A program made the position numbers and the translations under genes. This document shows, one piece after another, positions 29,278 to 38,054 of a DNA stretch of 64,000 nucleotides. Source of the DNA: Acidiphilium rubrum. GTDB taxonomy: Bacteria; Pseudomonadota; Alphaproteobacteria; Acetobacterales; Acetobacteraceae. Under the pieces are notes generated by a model. It made no database searches, was not told the DNA's origin, and worked only from the letters and a program-made list of their open reading frames with translations. The first letter of the stretch is position 1. Every line of letters starts with the position of its first letter. The stretch lies in contig NZ_FTNE01000008.1 in assembly GCF_900156265.1 (NCBI RefSeq), positions 109,606 to 173,605 on the forward strand, written 5' to 3'.

Positions 29278-30908
29278 ATGCCCCCCGGATAGGCCGGGCC
29301 GCCGGCGCCTTCGGGCACCACCCAGTTGATGTTCTGGGTCGGGTCCTTGATGTCGCAGGTTTTGCAATGCACGCAGTTCTGCGCGTTGATCTGGAGTATT
29401 GGCGCGCTGGTTTCCGCCCCGATGATCTCATAGACCCCGGCAGGGCAGTAGCGGGTTTCCGGGCTGCGGAATTTGTCCCAGTTCACCGTGATGGCAACCG
29501 CAGGGTCGCGCAGCGTCAGGTGGGCGGGCTGGTTTTCCGCGTGGTTGGTGTTCGAGAGAAACACCGATGACAGCCGATCGAACGTGAGCCTGCCATCCGG
29601 TTTCGGGTACGCAATGGGCGTCGCCTGGGCCGCGGGTTGCAGGGTCGTATGATCGGCGTGGTTGCGCAGCGTCCAGGGCGATTTTCCCCGACTGACATAG
29701 GTTTCGAACGCGGCGTTGAGCAAGCCGCCGAACAGACCGAACCGGGCGAATCCAGGGCGGATGTTGCGCACCGCTTCGAGTTCCGGCCACAGCCAGGAAT
29801 CGCGGATTTTCGCGGGAAACGCATCGAGCGTCGCCGGCCGGTCGCCCGCAAGCGCCTCGCCGATCGCCTCGGCCGCCAGCATCCCCGATTTCATGGCAGT
29901 GTGCGTACCCTTGATCTTCGGCACGTTCAGAAACCCGGCCTCGCAGCCGACCAGCACGCCACCGGGAAACACCAGCTTCGGGATCGACTGGAACCCGCCC
30001 TCGTTCAACGCCCGCGCGCCGTAGGAAATCCGTTTGGCGCCCTCGAAATACGGCTTGATCGCCGGATGGCTCTTGAACCGCTGCATCTCCTCGAACGGCG
30101 AAAAGAACGGGTTCTCGTAATCGAGCCCGACGACGAAGCCATACGCCATCAGATTGCCGCCGAGATGATACAAAAACGACCCACCATAGGTTTTGGTATC
30201 AAGCGGCCAGCCGATGCTGTGCATCACCAGGCCCGGCTTGTGGCTGGCGGCGGGCACTTCCCACAGTTCCTTGATGCCGATGCCATAGGTCTGCGGATCG
30301 ACGCCGGCGTTCAACCCGTATTGCACCATGAGTTGCTTGCCCAGGCTGCCGCGGCATCCCTCGGCGAACACGGTGTAGGTCGCGCGCAGTTCCATGCCGC
30401 GCTGATACAACTCGGTATGCGCGCCGTCCTTGCCGATCCCCATGTCGCCGGTCGCGACACCGACCACCCTGCCCGCCTCGATCAGCACTTCGGCGGCCGC
30501 GAAACCGGGATAGATCTCCACCCCCAGCGCCTCGGCCTGCGCACCGAGAAACCGCACCACGTTGCCCAGGCTGACCACGTAATTGCCGTGGTTGTTCATC
30601 TGCGGCGGCGTCGGCAGTTTGTAGCTGGCGGTCTCGGTGAGGAACATGAACCGATCCTCGCCGGCCGGCACCGAGCCATCGATCGCGCCGATATCCGCCT
30701 CGGGCAGCAATTCCGCCATCGCGCGCGGCTCCAGCACGCAGCCCGAAAGAATATGCGCCCCGACCTCGCCGCCCTTTTCAACGACGCAGACCGTGATCTC
30801 CGGGTTCAGCTGTTTGAGCCGGATCGCCGCGGCCAGCCCGGCCGGTCCGGCGCCGATCACGACGACATCGAACTCCATGGCTTCACGCGCTTGATCGTGC
30901 TCGGACAT
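29274..30908 (-). CDS. Electron transfer flavoprotein-ubiquinone oxidoreductase
   Basis: A 544-residue membrane-associated enzyme that passes electrons from ETF (beta-oxidation and amino-acid dehydrogenases) to ubiquinone. The FAD Rossmann motif is near the N-terminus (DVVVIGAGPAGLAAAIRL). Ubiquinone and FAD contact regions follow (GGSFLYHLGGN, VGCEAGFLNVPKIKGTH), and a C-terminal 4Fe-4S site uses Cys of RYCPAGVYE and of NCVHCKTCDIKDPTQNINW. Length and motifs match the family fully. The ETF subunit genes are not in the window. Confidence 0.95.
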   Translation of the reverse strand: MSEHDQAREAMEFDVVVIGAGPAGLAAAIRLKQLNPEITVCVVEKGGEVGAHILSGCVLEPRAMAELLPEADIGAIDGSVPAGEDRFMFLTETASYKLPTPPQMNNHGNYVVSLGNVVRFLGAQAEALGVEIYPGFAAAEVLIEAGRVVGVATGDMGIGKDGAHTELYQRGMELRATYTVFAEGCRGSLGKQLMVQYGLNAGVDPQTYGIGIKELWEVPAASHKPGLVMHSIGWPLDTKTYGGSFLYHLGGNLMAYGFVVGLDYENPFFSPFEEMQRFKSHPAIKPYFEGAKRISYGARALNEGGFQSIPKLVFPGGVLVGCEAGFLNVPKIKGTHTAMKSGMLAAEAIGEALAGDRPATLDAFPAKIRDSWLWPELEAVRNIRPGFARFGLFGGLLNAAFETYVSRGKSPWTLRNHADHTTLQPAAQATPIAYPKPDGRLTFDRLSSVFLSNTNHAENQPAHLTLRDPAVAITVNWDKFRSPETRYCPAGVYEIIGAETSAPILQINAQNCVHCKTCDIKDPTQNINWVVPEGAGGPAYPGGM

Positions 30909-31066
30909 CGGTGCCTCCCGGACAGATTGACGTAAACGATATGGTCATATCATGCGGGTTGATCGTTTGGTAAAGCCCCGCGCGCCATCGCCCCAACATC
31001 ACCCCCCAACATCACCCCCCAAACATCGCCATTGCGCTGCACCGGCTTCCTGCGTCACATCGTCCC

Positions 31067-31900
31067 ATGCAATCGCCCGATCCCGTACCGCCCGATCTCG
31101 CGCTGGCCTGGCTCGCGCTCCAGGCCGAATGGGGCGCGGTCGATGGTCTGGCCGATGCGCCGCAGGATCACACGCAGCCGCCCCCGCGCGCCGAACCGAC
31201 CCGCCCGATCCCGCTTCGCCCCACCACACATTCCCCACCGCGCCCGGCCGCCGCCCCAACCACCGCCGCGCCGGCCCCAGCCATGTCCCTCGCCGGGCTG
31301 CGCGCCGCGCTGGAAGCGTTCGACGATTGCGCGCTCAAGCGCACCGCCACCCAGCTCGTCTTCGCCGATGGCAGCGAGACCGCCCGCATCATGCTGATCG
31401 GTGAAGCGCCGGGCGGCGAGGAAGATCGCGCCGGCCGCCCCTTCGTCGGCCCGGCCGGCCAGCTGCTCGACCGCATGTTGGCCAGCATCGGGCTCGACCG
31501 CACCCAGGTGCGCATCGTCAACGTGGTGCCCTGGCGGCCGCCCGGCAACCGAAACCCGTCGGAGGCCGAAATCGCGCAATGCCTGCCCTTTCTGCACCAG
31601 CACATCGCCCTGATCCGGCCGCAGCGCCTGCTGCTGCTCGGCGCGGTCGCGGTACGCGCGCTGATCGGCGGCAAGGAGGGCATCAGCCGGGTGCGCGGCA
31701 GCTGGAAATCGGTCACGATTCCCGGGCTCGATCAGCCGGTCCGCGCCCTGCCGACCTATCATCCGGCGTTTCTGCTGCGCCAGCCTTCGGCGAAACGCCT
31801 CGCCTGGACCGACCTGCTGACATTGCGGCAGGACTGTGTCGAAGACAGCGTTTTACTCAATGCTGCTCCGCAAAAACAGCAATCGATCACGGAAAGTTGA
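31067..31900 (+). CDS. Uracil-DNA glycosylase, family 4-like (variant without full Fe-S ligand set)
   Basis: A 277-residue base-excision repair enzyme with motif A GEAPGGEEDRAGRPFVGPAGQLLDRM, the NVVPWRPPGNRNPSEAEI block and the C-terminal LPTYHPAFLLRQP. Family 4 normally has four Cys that bind a 4Fe-4S cluster. Here the first region keeps a single Cys (FDDCALKRTATQ) and the NVVKCRPP Cys is replaced by Trp, leaving only the Cys of AQCLPFL. An N-terminal Pro-rich linker of about 70 residues is poorly conserved. The role in removing uracil from DNA is likely; cluster binding is doubtful. Confidence 0.83.
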   Translation: MQSPDPVPPDLALAWLALQAEWGAVDGLADAPQDHTQPPPRAEPTRPIPLRPTTHSPPRPAAAPTTAAPAPAMSLAGLRAALEAFDDCALKRTATQLVFADGSETARIMLIGEAPGGEEDRAGRPFVGPAGQLLDRMLASIGLDRTQVRIVNVVPWRPPGNRNPSEAEIAQCLPFLHQHIALIRPQRLLLLGAVAVRALIGGKEGISRVRGSWKSVTIPGLDQPVRALPTYHPAFLLRQPSAKRLAWTDLLTLRQDCVEDSVLLNAAPQKQQSITES

Positions 31901-32013
31901 TATCAGAGTCGTAACGTAACCCCCTCTAATCGCGTATTTTGTGTTAAAAATTAGAAGTGGTCTCAATTTAAGGGGTTGCCGCGGGCCAGATAAGCCGTGT
32001 AGCCCCTTGGCTC

Positions 32014-33873
32014 ATGCGAGGGGCCGTTAAAAAGCTCTCCCGCCTAAGTGTCGCCCGGGCGTGTATCGTCTCCGCGGCACTGCTCGCCACCGTCGCACCT
32101 GCCAGTGCGGCACCGGCCGGGCAAAGGGGGTCTACAACCGCGAAACACGCTGGCGTCAGCCAGCCGGCAACAGAACCACTCGGATCATCCGGATCCGAAA
32201 GCGTTGCCTATGCCATACCGCGCTCGACGCCGTTGAACGGCGCCGAAACCATGCTCGCGCAGCCGCTCACCCCCAGCGACGCCGCTACCTACCAGCGCAT
32301 CTTCGCCGATCAGCATCAGGGCAAAATGGCAGCGGCGCAGCGCCTGCTCGACCGCGTCGACAACCCGCTGCTCAAAGGCCAGGTCCTCGCCCAGCGCTAC
32401 CTCGGCCCCTATCACCACGCGACGCCGGCCGAACTCCAGGCCTGGCTCGCCGCCTACAACGGCCAACCCCACACGCTGCGCATCCGTGCCCTGCTCCTCC
32501 AGCGCCTGCCGCGCGGCGCATCGGCCCCCACCGCCGCCGTCACCTACCTGCCCGAACCGATCATGGCGGCCAGCGGTGCGGCACCGCCCCCGCCACCCGG
32601 TGTGCCGGTGCCGCGCTACCTGGCCGATCGCGTGGCAAACCTGACGCGCGCCGGCCACACCAGCCTCGCGATCGATCTGATCGGCCGTGACAATCACATC
32701 TCCACCGCCGCCGGTGCCGCGCTGCGCGGCGATGTCGCGCGCAATCTGTTCATCAACGCGCGCTACGCCGAAGCGTTCACGGTGGCGAGCCAGGCCGCCC
32801 ATGAAGGTGGCGATGCCGTCTGGCGCCCCGATTTCATCGCCGGCCTCGCCGCCTGGCAGTTGCACAAAATTGCCGAAGCCCTGCCCTATTTCACCGCCGC
32901 CGCCAGCGCGACCCACACCAGCCCCGGTGAGCGGGCGGCGGGCGCCTTCTGGGCAGCCCGCGCCGCGCTCCGCCTGCGCCATCCGGATGCCTATCTCCAC
33001 TGGCTCGATCAGGCGGCCGCGGCACCCGACAGTTTCTACGGCATGCTGGCCGGACGCTTGCTCGGCCACGGGCTCGATGGCACCGGCCTGTCCGCCAGCC
33101 TTTCCGAAGCCGATATCGAAGCGGTCGCCGCCCACAAGAACGGCGCGCTGGCCTTCGCCCTGATCGAGGTCGGCCGCCCGGCCGATGCCGCGCGCGCGCT
33201 CCGCGCCCTCTGGCCGGATATCCGCCGCGAGGCCGGTTTCGGCCGCGCCGTCATGCGCGTCGCCGCCCGCGCCGGCTTGGTCGATGTCGCGGTGGCGCTC
33301 GACCAGAGGCTGCCCGGCAACGCCATCGCCGGCACCAGCCTGCCCTTGCCCGCACTGCACCCGGCCGGCGGCTTCAATGTCGATCCCTCATTGATCTACG
33401 CCCTCGCCCGCACCGAATCGGGCTTCAACGTCAACGCCGTCTCCCCGGTCGGTGCCCGCGGCCTGATGCAGCTGATGCCGCAAACCGCGGCCGCCATGGC
33501 CCGGATCGGCGGCATCGGCGGCAACATGAGCGCGCCCGCCGTCAACCTCGCGCTGGGGCAGAGCTATCTGCGCTACCTCGGCAAGCAACCCGGCGTGCAG
33601 CGCAACCTGCTCGACATTCTGGCCAGCTACAACGCCGGTCCGGTCGCCGCCGCCGCCTGGGCCCACTCGATCCACGACGGCGGCGATCCGCTGATCTTCC
33701 TCGAATCGATCCCGCTCGCCCAGACCCGCCGCTTCGTCCGCCAGGTCCTCGCCGACAGCTGGCTCTACGCCGAACAACTCGGCACCACGCCGGAAAGCCT
33801 GGACGCGATGGCCGAAGGCAAATTCCCCCGCCTCTCCCCCTACGGCACCGCCCTGGCCGACGCCGGCGACTGA
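32014..33873 (+). CDS. slt: Soluble lytic murein transglycosylase
   Basis: A 619-residue periplasmic enzyme. It has a signal peptide (residues 1-33, ending Ala-Ser-Ala-Ala-Pro), a long helical superhelix region, and a C-terminal SLT goose-lysozyme-like domain with the catalytic Glu in ALARTESGFNVNAVSPVGARG and the LMQLMPQTA motif. It cleaves peptidoglycan glycan strands to anhydro-muropeptides for wall turnover. The ATG at 32014 lies in the loop of a small hairpin (GCCCCT ... AGGGGC) without a clear Shine-Dalgarno, so start efficiency may be structure-dependent. The AT-rich 110 bases upstream look like a promoter region. Confidence 0.9.
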   Translation: MRGAVKKLSRLSVARACIVSAALLATVAPASAAPAGQRGSTTAKHAGVSQPATEPLGSSGSESVAYAIPRSTPLNGAETMLAQPLTPSDAATYQRIFADQHQGKMAAAQRLLDRVDNPLLKGQVLAQRYLGPYHHATPAELQAWLAAYNGQPHTLRIRALLLQRLPRGASAPTAAVTYLPEPIMAASGAAPPPPPGVPVPRYLADRVANLTRAGHTSLAIDLIGRDNHISTAAGAALRGDVARNLFINARYAEAFTVASQAAHEGGDAVWRPDFIAGLAAWQLHKIAEALPYFTAAASATHTSPGERAAGAFWAARAALRLRHPDAYLHWLDQAAAAPDSFYGMLAGRLLGHGLDGTGLSASLSEADIEAVAAHKNGALAFALIEVGRPADAARALRALWPDIRREAGFGRAVMRVAARAGLVDVAVALDQRLPGNAIAGTSLPLPALHPAGGFNVDPSLIYALARTESGFNVNAVSPVGARGLMQLMPQTAAAMARIGGIGGNMSAPAVNLALGQSYLRYLGKQPGVQRNLLDILASYNAGPVAAAAWAHSIHDGGDPLIFLESIPLAQTRRFVRQVLADSWLYAEQLGTTPESLDAMAEGKFPRLSPYGTALADAGD

Positions 33874-33880
33874 CGCCCAG

Positions 33881-33928
33881 CCTCAAACCCGCCCAACCTC
33901 AAAGCCGCCCACCCTCAAAGCCGCCCGG
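33881..33928 (+). repeat. Three 16-base direct repeats between slt and the TPR gene
   Basis: CCTCAAACCCGCCCAA, CCTCAAAGCCGCCCAC and CCTCAAAGCCGCCCGG follow each other without gaps, ending about 35 bases before the next start codon. They probably arose by slippage. Confidence 0.8.
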
Positions 33929-33965
33929 CAACCCGATCTTAATGTTTCGCCGCTATCATGAGGCG

Positions 33966-35768
33966 ATGAACCACACGCTCGATCCCCGCATCCTCGCCCA
34001 GGTCTCAGTCGAACAGATCTTCCAGGACGGTTTGCGCGCCTATCATGCAGGCGAACTGACCTACGCCGTGCAGGCGTTCTCCGAGGTTCTGGTCCAGCTG
34101 CCCGGCTTTCCGCCCGCGCTGACCAACCGCGCCCTCGCCGCCTGGTCGCTCGGCAACCTCGATCACGCGGCGGCGGATGCCCAGGCCGCCTGCCGCGCCA
34201 CGCCGGACCTTGCCGAAGCATGGCTGGTCGCCGGTGCCATCCTGATCGACCGTGGCGATCAACCGGGCGCGATCGCGCATTATCAACGCGCCGTCGCGCT
34301 CCGCCCCGAACTCGCCGCCGCCCGGGCCGGCCTCGCCGCCGCCTGCCTCGCGGCCGGGCAGCATGCCAGCGCCGAACAGGCGGCGGCACTCGCGCTCTCG
34401 CTCGATCCAAACTGCATCCACGCCCGCTTCACCCTGGGTTCCGCCCGCTCGGCGCAAGGCGACCCGCTCGGCGCGATCCATCAATTCAATCAGGTGCTGG
34501 CAGCCGATACCGCCCATGCCGGCGCCTACCTCAATCGCGGCAACGCCCGCATCAATTGCAACGACATCGCAGGCGGCGTGGCCGATCTCCGCGCCGCCCT
34601 CGCGATCAACCCCGGCCTGAAGGAAGCCTGGGCGAGCCTCGGCGTCGCCCTGACCATCCAGGCCGACACCGCAGCCGCGATCACCGCGTGCGACCATGCC
34701 ATCGCACTCGACCCCGATTTCGCGGTCGCTCACTGGAATCGCGGCGTCGCCGCCCTGCTCGGCGGCGATTTCGCCGCAGGCTTCGCCGCCTATGAATGGC
34801 GGAAGCGCCATCCCGTCTACGGCCGCCATTTCGATCGCCTGCCGGCACCGACGTGGCAGGGCGAACCGCTCGCCGGCCGCCATTTGCTGGTGCGCGCCGA
34901 ACAGGGGCTGGGCGATACCATCATGTTCGCCCGCTTCCTGCCGGCACTCGCAAGTCAGGCGCGTCATCTCACCCTCGCGTGCCACAAAACCCTGCACACG
35001 CTGTTCGCCGGCATGGGCATCGGCCTGTGCACGCTCGAGGACCCCGCCCCGCCCGATGTCGATTGCGCGATCGACCAGATGAGCCTGCCTCACGTCCTGG
35101 CACTCACCCCCACCACCATCCCCGCCGCCGAGGGCTATCTGGCACCAACCACCGCCAATGCCGACCACTGGAACATCGAGCATTGGCGCGCCATCCTGAC
35201 CCGCCAACCCGAACATCGCCAACCCGGCCAACGCCTGATCGGCCAACGCCTGATCGGCCTCGTCTGGGCCGGCAACCCCGGCCACAACAACGACCAGCGG
35301 CGCTCCCTGCCGCAAGGCGCGCTCACGCCGTTGCTCGCTTTGCCCAATACCCGCTTCATCGCGCTGCAACTCGGCGCCCGCCACGCCGAATACGATATCC
35401 CGAGCCTCGCACCGCAGATCACCGATTTCGCCAGCACCGCCGGCATCCTCGCCAATCTCGACGCCGTCGTCACCGTCGATACCTCGATCGCCCACCTCGC
35501 CGGCGCCATGGGCAAACCCTGCCACGTCCTGCTCTCGGCCTCATGCGACTGGCGCTGGCTGCTCGGGCGCACCACCACACCCTGGTACGACCACCTCCAC
35601 CTTCACCGCCAGACCCGGCTGGGCGACTGGTCCGACCCGATCCAGTCCGTGCTCGCCACACTCCAATCGGTCCGATCATGCAGCGCGATGCCCCCCGGAG
35701 GCATCAACACCATACCAACGCTGCCGCAGGTCAGTCCCAATCCGCCCGATGCGACCAGGCAGCGCTGA
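33966..35768 (+). CDS. Tetratricopeptide-repeat protein with glycosyltransferase-like C-terminus
   Basis: A 600-residue cytoplasmic protein with about eight TPR units from residues 10-300 (repeats such as YAVQAFSEVLVQLPGFPPALTNRALAAWSLG) and a C-terminal domain of about 290 residues. That domain has the GT-B/ADP-heptose-transferase-like pattern found in many alphaproteobacterial TPR proteins (LLVRAEQGLGDTIMFARFLPAL; VVTVDTSIAHLAGAMGKPCHVLL; WYDHLHLHRQ). It contains a 15-base direct duplication encoding GQRLIGQRLIG at about 35225-35260. A role in modifying a secreted or surface glycan is possible; the substrate is unknown. ATG 33942 upstream is an alternative start. Confidence 0.78.
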   Translation: MNHTLDPRILAQVSVEQIFQDGLRAYHAGELTYAVQAFSEVLVQLPGFPPALTNRALAAWSLGNLDHAAADAQAACRATPDLAEAWLVAGAILIDRGDQPGAIAHYQRAVALRPELAAARAGLAAACLAAGQHASAEQAAALALSLDPNCIHARFTLGSARSAQGDPLGAIHQFNQVLAADTAHAGAYLNRGNARINCNDIAGGVADLRAALAINPGLKEAWASLGVALTIQADTAAAITACDHAIALDPDFAVAHWNRGVAALLGGDFAAGFAAYEWRKRHPVYGRHFDRLPAPTWQGEPLAGRHLLVRAEQGLGDTIMFARFLPALASQARHLTLACHKTLHTLFAGMGIGLCTLEDPAPPDVDCAIDQMSLPHVLALTPTTIPAAEGYLAPTTANADHWNIEHWRAILTRQPEHRQPGQRLIGQRLIGLVWAGNPGHNNDQRRSLPQGALTPLLALPNTRFIALQLGARHAEYDIPSLAPQITDFASTAGILANLDAVVTVDTSIAHLAGAMGKPCHVLLSASCDWRWLLGRTTTPWYDHLHLHRQTRLGDWSDPIQSVLATLQSVRSCSAMPPGGINTIPTLPQVSPNPPDATRQR

Positions 35769-35843
35769 ACCCCGTCATCGCGACCGCAAACCCATAGGAT
35801 TTGTATCCCCCGATACCCATCACCCAAGCCCCCAACCCCACAA

Positions 35844-35873
35844 CGTCATTGCGAGCGCAGCGCGGCAATCCAG
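35844..35873. repeat. REP-like palindrome (GTCATTGCGAG ... GCAATCCAG type)
   Basis: The sequence matches a widespread extragenic element class that begins GTCATTGCGAG and ends GCAATCCAG, with ATTGC/GCAAT arms around a GC-rich centre. Only one copy occurs in the window. It lies in the 190-base gap between the TPR gene and the hypothetical gene, which otherwise is AT-rich and featureless. Confidence 0.55.
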
Positions 35874-35962
35874 CCCCGCCACACCCCACAACCTAAAAAT
35901 TCTAACAAACACGCTAACAAACCTCTTTCTCACCCCCCACCCGCCATGGTTTATGTGCGGTC

Positions 35963-36646
35963 ATGATCTCGAACGCGCCTTTCATGCCCGCCGACCCGTC
36001 CGAGCGCTTCGCGATGATCTTCCGCGCCCTGCAACGCTCCGTGGCCGACAACGGCTACCGCCTCAAAATCCACGGCCCGCTCCTCGTCCTGATCTGGAAC
36101 TACCTCAGCCGCCAGATCGCCCGCTTCGCCAAAATCGCCGCCCATCCGCCGCGAACCCCCCGCGCTCCCAGAACGGTCGAGCGCAAACCCACCGAACCCA
36201 AACCCAAACCAGCTCTCACCCTGCCGCGCGGCTTCGCCTGGCTCATCCGCCTGCTGCCCAACGGCCCCGCCGCCCCCATCGTCGCCGGTGCCAACGCCCG
36301 CCTCGAACTCCAGCACTTCATGGAAGATCCCATCGTCCAGGCCCTCCTCGCCACCCACCCCAGCCTCGGCCGCATCCTCCGCCCGCTCCACACCATGCTC
36401 GGCCTGCGCTACCCAGCCAGCATCAAGCGCCCCAAATCGACCAAGCCCCGGCCCAAGCGCATCCGCAAACCAAAGCGCCAGCCCAGCTTCATGGACCAAT
36501 ACAAAATCAACCCCGACGGCAGCATCGACTTCACGCCCGAACAACTCCACGAAATCCTCGGCCCGCCGCCACCGCCCGTGCCGCCCTGGCACCAGCCGTT
36601 CATCCCCTCCTTCAACGTCAAAAAACTCTGGCGGAAGGGGCCATGA
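35963..36646 (+). CDS. Hypothetical basic, proline-rich protein
   Basis: A 227-residue protein I do not recognise. Its N-terminal 45 residues are helical (ISNAPFMPADPSERFAMIFRALQRSV). A Pro/Arg/Lys-rich linker follows (PPRTPRAPRTVERKPTEPKPKP), then a helical block (LQHFMEDPIVQALLATHPSLGRILRPLHTML) and a second basic linker before a C-terminal Pro tract. No membrane segment or signal peptide is visible. Codon use is typical of the neighbourhood, so it is probably a real lineage-specific gene. It is followed by a perfect inverted repeat and by hairpin-element copy A. Confidence 0.6.
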   Translation: MISNAPFMPADPSERFAMIFRALQRSVADNGYRLKIHGPLLVLIWNYLSRQIARFAKIAAHPPRTPRAPRTVERKPTEPKPKPALTLPRGFAWLIRLLPNGPAAPIVAGANARLELQHFMEDPIVQALLATHPSLGRILRPLHTMLGLRYPASIKRPKSTKPRPKRIRKPKRQPSFMDQYKINPDGSIDFTPEQLHEILGPPPPPVPPWHQPFIPSFNVKKLWRKGP

Positions 36647-36660
36647 TTTCGCACGTCTAT

Positions 36661-36682
36661 TTTGTTACGATAACGTAACAAA
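36661..36682. terminator. Inverted repeat, possible terminator or operator
   Basis: The arms TTTGTTACG (36661-36669) and CGTAACAAA (36674-36682) pair perfectly around ATAA, 14 bases after the hypothetical gene's stop codon. The stem is AT-rich and has no T-tract, so the role is unclear. Confidence 0.4.
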
Positions 36683-36698
36683 CAACACAAAAAGACAA

Positions 36699-36834
36699 GG
36701 GAAGCACTTCTTTTTTGTGAACAAAAAAGAAGCAAAAAAAACTTTGTTAATTTGGGTTCGTGCCGGTGGAAACGCCCGTGCCCCAGGGTCGGAAAGTTTT
36801 TTGCTTCTTTTTTACAAAAAAGAAGCCTTCCTCC
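36699..36834. repeat. Hairpin-pair extragenic element, copy A (complete)
   Basis: A roughly 135-base element made of two AT-rich hairpins that are inverted relative to each other around a GC-rich core (GTGCCGGTGG ... CGCCCGTG). Left hairpin: CTTCTTTTTTGT / ACAAAAAAGAAG at about 36707-36732. Right hairpin: GCTTCTTTTTT / AAAAAAGAAGC at about 36803-36826. The inner flanks CAAAAAAAACTTT and GAAAGTTTTTTG are complementary too, so the whole element is one long imperfect palindrome. It lies between convergent genes. Related copies are at 49095, 57395 and 60262. Confidence 0.75.
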
Positions 36835-36970
36835 CCCGCTCAGCCATCCAATCCCCAATCAACCGCCGCGCAATCAGACTCAAGGCGCCGCCATATCCAG
36901 CACGTCACGAAACCATTTTCGATGGACACGCTGGGCCGGCGCCTGCGGGATTTGATCGCGGGGGGCCTGA

Positions 36971-37456
36971 TCATAGATTGGCTTGTTCGTCTGCGGGCGG
37001 ATCGTCCTGCGGTCCGTAATAAAGAGCGGCGCATTCCTCACCGAGCAGACCCGCTTCGATCTGCACGTCGTCCTTATACGCATCACGCAGGAAATCGACC
37101 GTGTCGAGATCACGATCCTCGAAATACATCTGATGCACCTGATGGCGCTCCGCCCCATAAACGATGCGCGATATGCCGGCCCAGATGCTCGCCATGCTGC
37201 ACATGCCGCAGGGTTGCAGCGTCGAATACAACACCGCCCCTGGAAAGCGTGACCGGTGCAGATGCGCGCCGGCTTGGCGCATCGCGAGAATTTCGGCATG
37301 GGCGGTCGGGTCGCAGCGGTGCTCGACCTCGTTATGCGCCTGCGCGATCACCGCGCCGTCGAGCACCAGCACGCAACCGATCGGGCTGCATTTGCTGGCG
37401 CGGTCGCCTTGCCTGGCCATTTCGATTGCCAGCCTCATGTAATCCTTGTCAGTCAT
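36971..37456 (-). CDS. CMP/dCMP-type nucleoside deaminase (guanine-deaminase-like)
   Basis: A 161-residue zinc deaminase with the zinc-site His and catalytic Glu in PTAHAEILAMRQAG and the two zinc Cys in LQPCGMCSMASIWAG. Family members deaminate guanine, cytosine or tRNA adenosine; the ISRIVYGAERHQ segment and C-terminus resemble guanine-deaminase-like enzymes more than TadA. The chosen ATG (37454-37456) overlaps the end of the methyltransferase gene by 8 bases (ATGACTGA), so this gene is the last of a five-gene coupled operon. Its relation to the operon's other enzymes is unclear. Confidence 0.82.
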   Translation of the reverse strand: MTDKDYMRLAIEMARQGDRASKCSPIGCVLVLDGAVIAQAHNEVEHRCDPTAHAEILAMRQAGAHLHRSRFPGAVLYSTLQPCGMCSMASIWAGISRIVYGAERHQVHQMYFEDRDLDTVDFLRDAYKDDVQIEAGLLGEECAALYYGPQDDPPADEQANL

Positions 37457-38054
37457 GCGCGCTCCCATCCCTGTGTAATCGGTCGATTCGGAAACTCTGA
37501 TGGCGTTGCTGCAAATCGACACGGAGCCGCGGCGCTGCGGCCTCGATGAAATGCGCCGCCGCCTGATCGCCGCTGCACGGCTCGTCGATCTGTTCGGTGT
37601 AGTTGACCAGGAGCACGATGCCGCCCGGCGCGAGCGTGCTGCTCACGTGGGCGGCCACGCGCGTGATGTCATCAGGCGTCAGAAAATAGAGCACTTCGGA
37701 CAGCAGGATCAGATCGAACATGTCCCCCGCCGGCCACGCGTCTGGCACGCGCAGGGCGGCGAAACGGACGTGCGGCAGCGCAGCGCAGCGGGCGCGGGCG
37801 TGCGCCAGCGCCGCCTCGACGATATCGACGGCGAGCAGGCTGGCGCAGTGGGGTGCGAGCTGGCGGGTGAGGACGCCGATCGAGCAACCGATTTCAAACG
37901 CGCGGTCGAACCGGCGGAATTCGAGCGCGGCCATCGTCGCCTGATATTTCCGATGTTCATACGCGCTGCCAGCGAAATTCCACGGATCGGGGTTGGCGTC
38001 GTATAGTGCAGCGAAATAGGCGGCATCGCGCGATCGCCAGGGTGGTGCGGTCAT
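37449..38054 (-). CDS. NodS-like SAM-dependent methyltransferase
   Basis: A 201-residue class I methyltransferase resembling NodS N-methyltransferases: YFAALYDANPDPWNFAGSAYEHRKYQATM at the N-terminus, SAM motif I FEIGCSIGVLTRQLA, motif II LLAVDIVEAAL and DLILLSEVLYFL. NodS methylates the deacetylated glucosamine nitrogen of chitin oligosaccharides. Here the gene directly follows a PIG-L deacetylase (4-base overlap), so deacetylation followed by N-methylation of a glycoconjugate is plausible. The actual substrate is unknown. Confidence 0.82.
   Translation of the reverse strand: MTAPPWRSRDAAYFAALYDANPDPWNFAGSAYEHRKYQATMAALEFRRFDRAFEIGCSIGVLTRQLAPHCASLLAVDIVEAALAHARARCAALPHVRFAALRVPDAWPAGDMFDLILLSEVLYFLTPDDITRVAAHVSSTLAPGGIVLLVNYTEQIDEPCSGDQAAAHFIEAAAPRLRVDLQQRHQSFRIDRLHRDGSAHD

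Noticed and set aside
36699..36834. Hairpin element as an ordinary intrinsic terminator
   Set aside because: The repeated structure, conserved core and inverted-pair organisation in several places go beyond a terminator, though it may still stop transcription.
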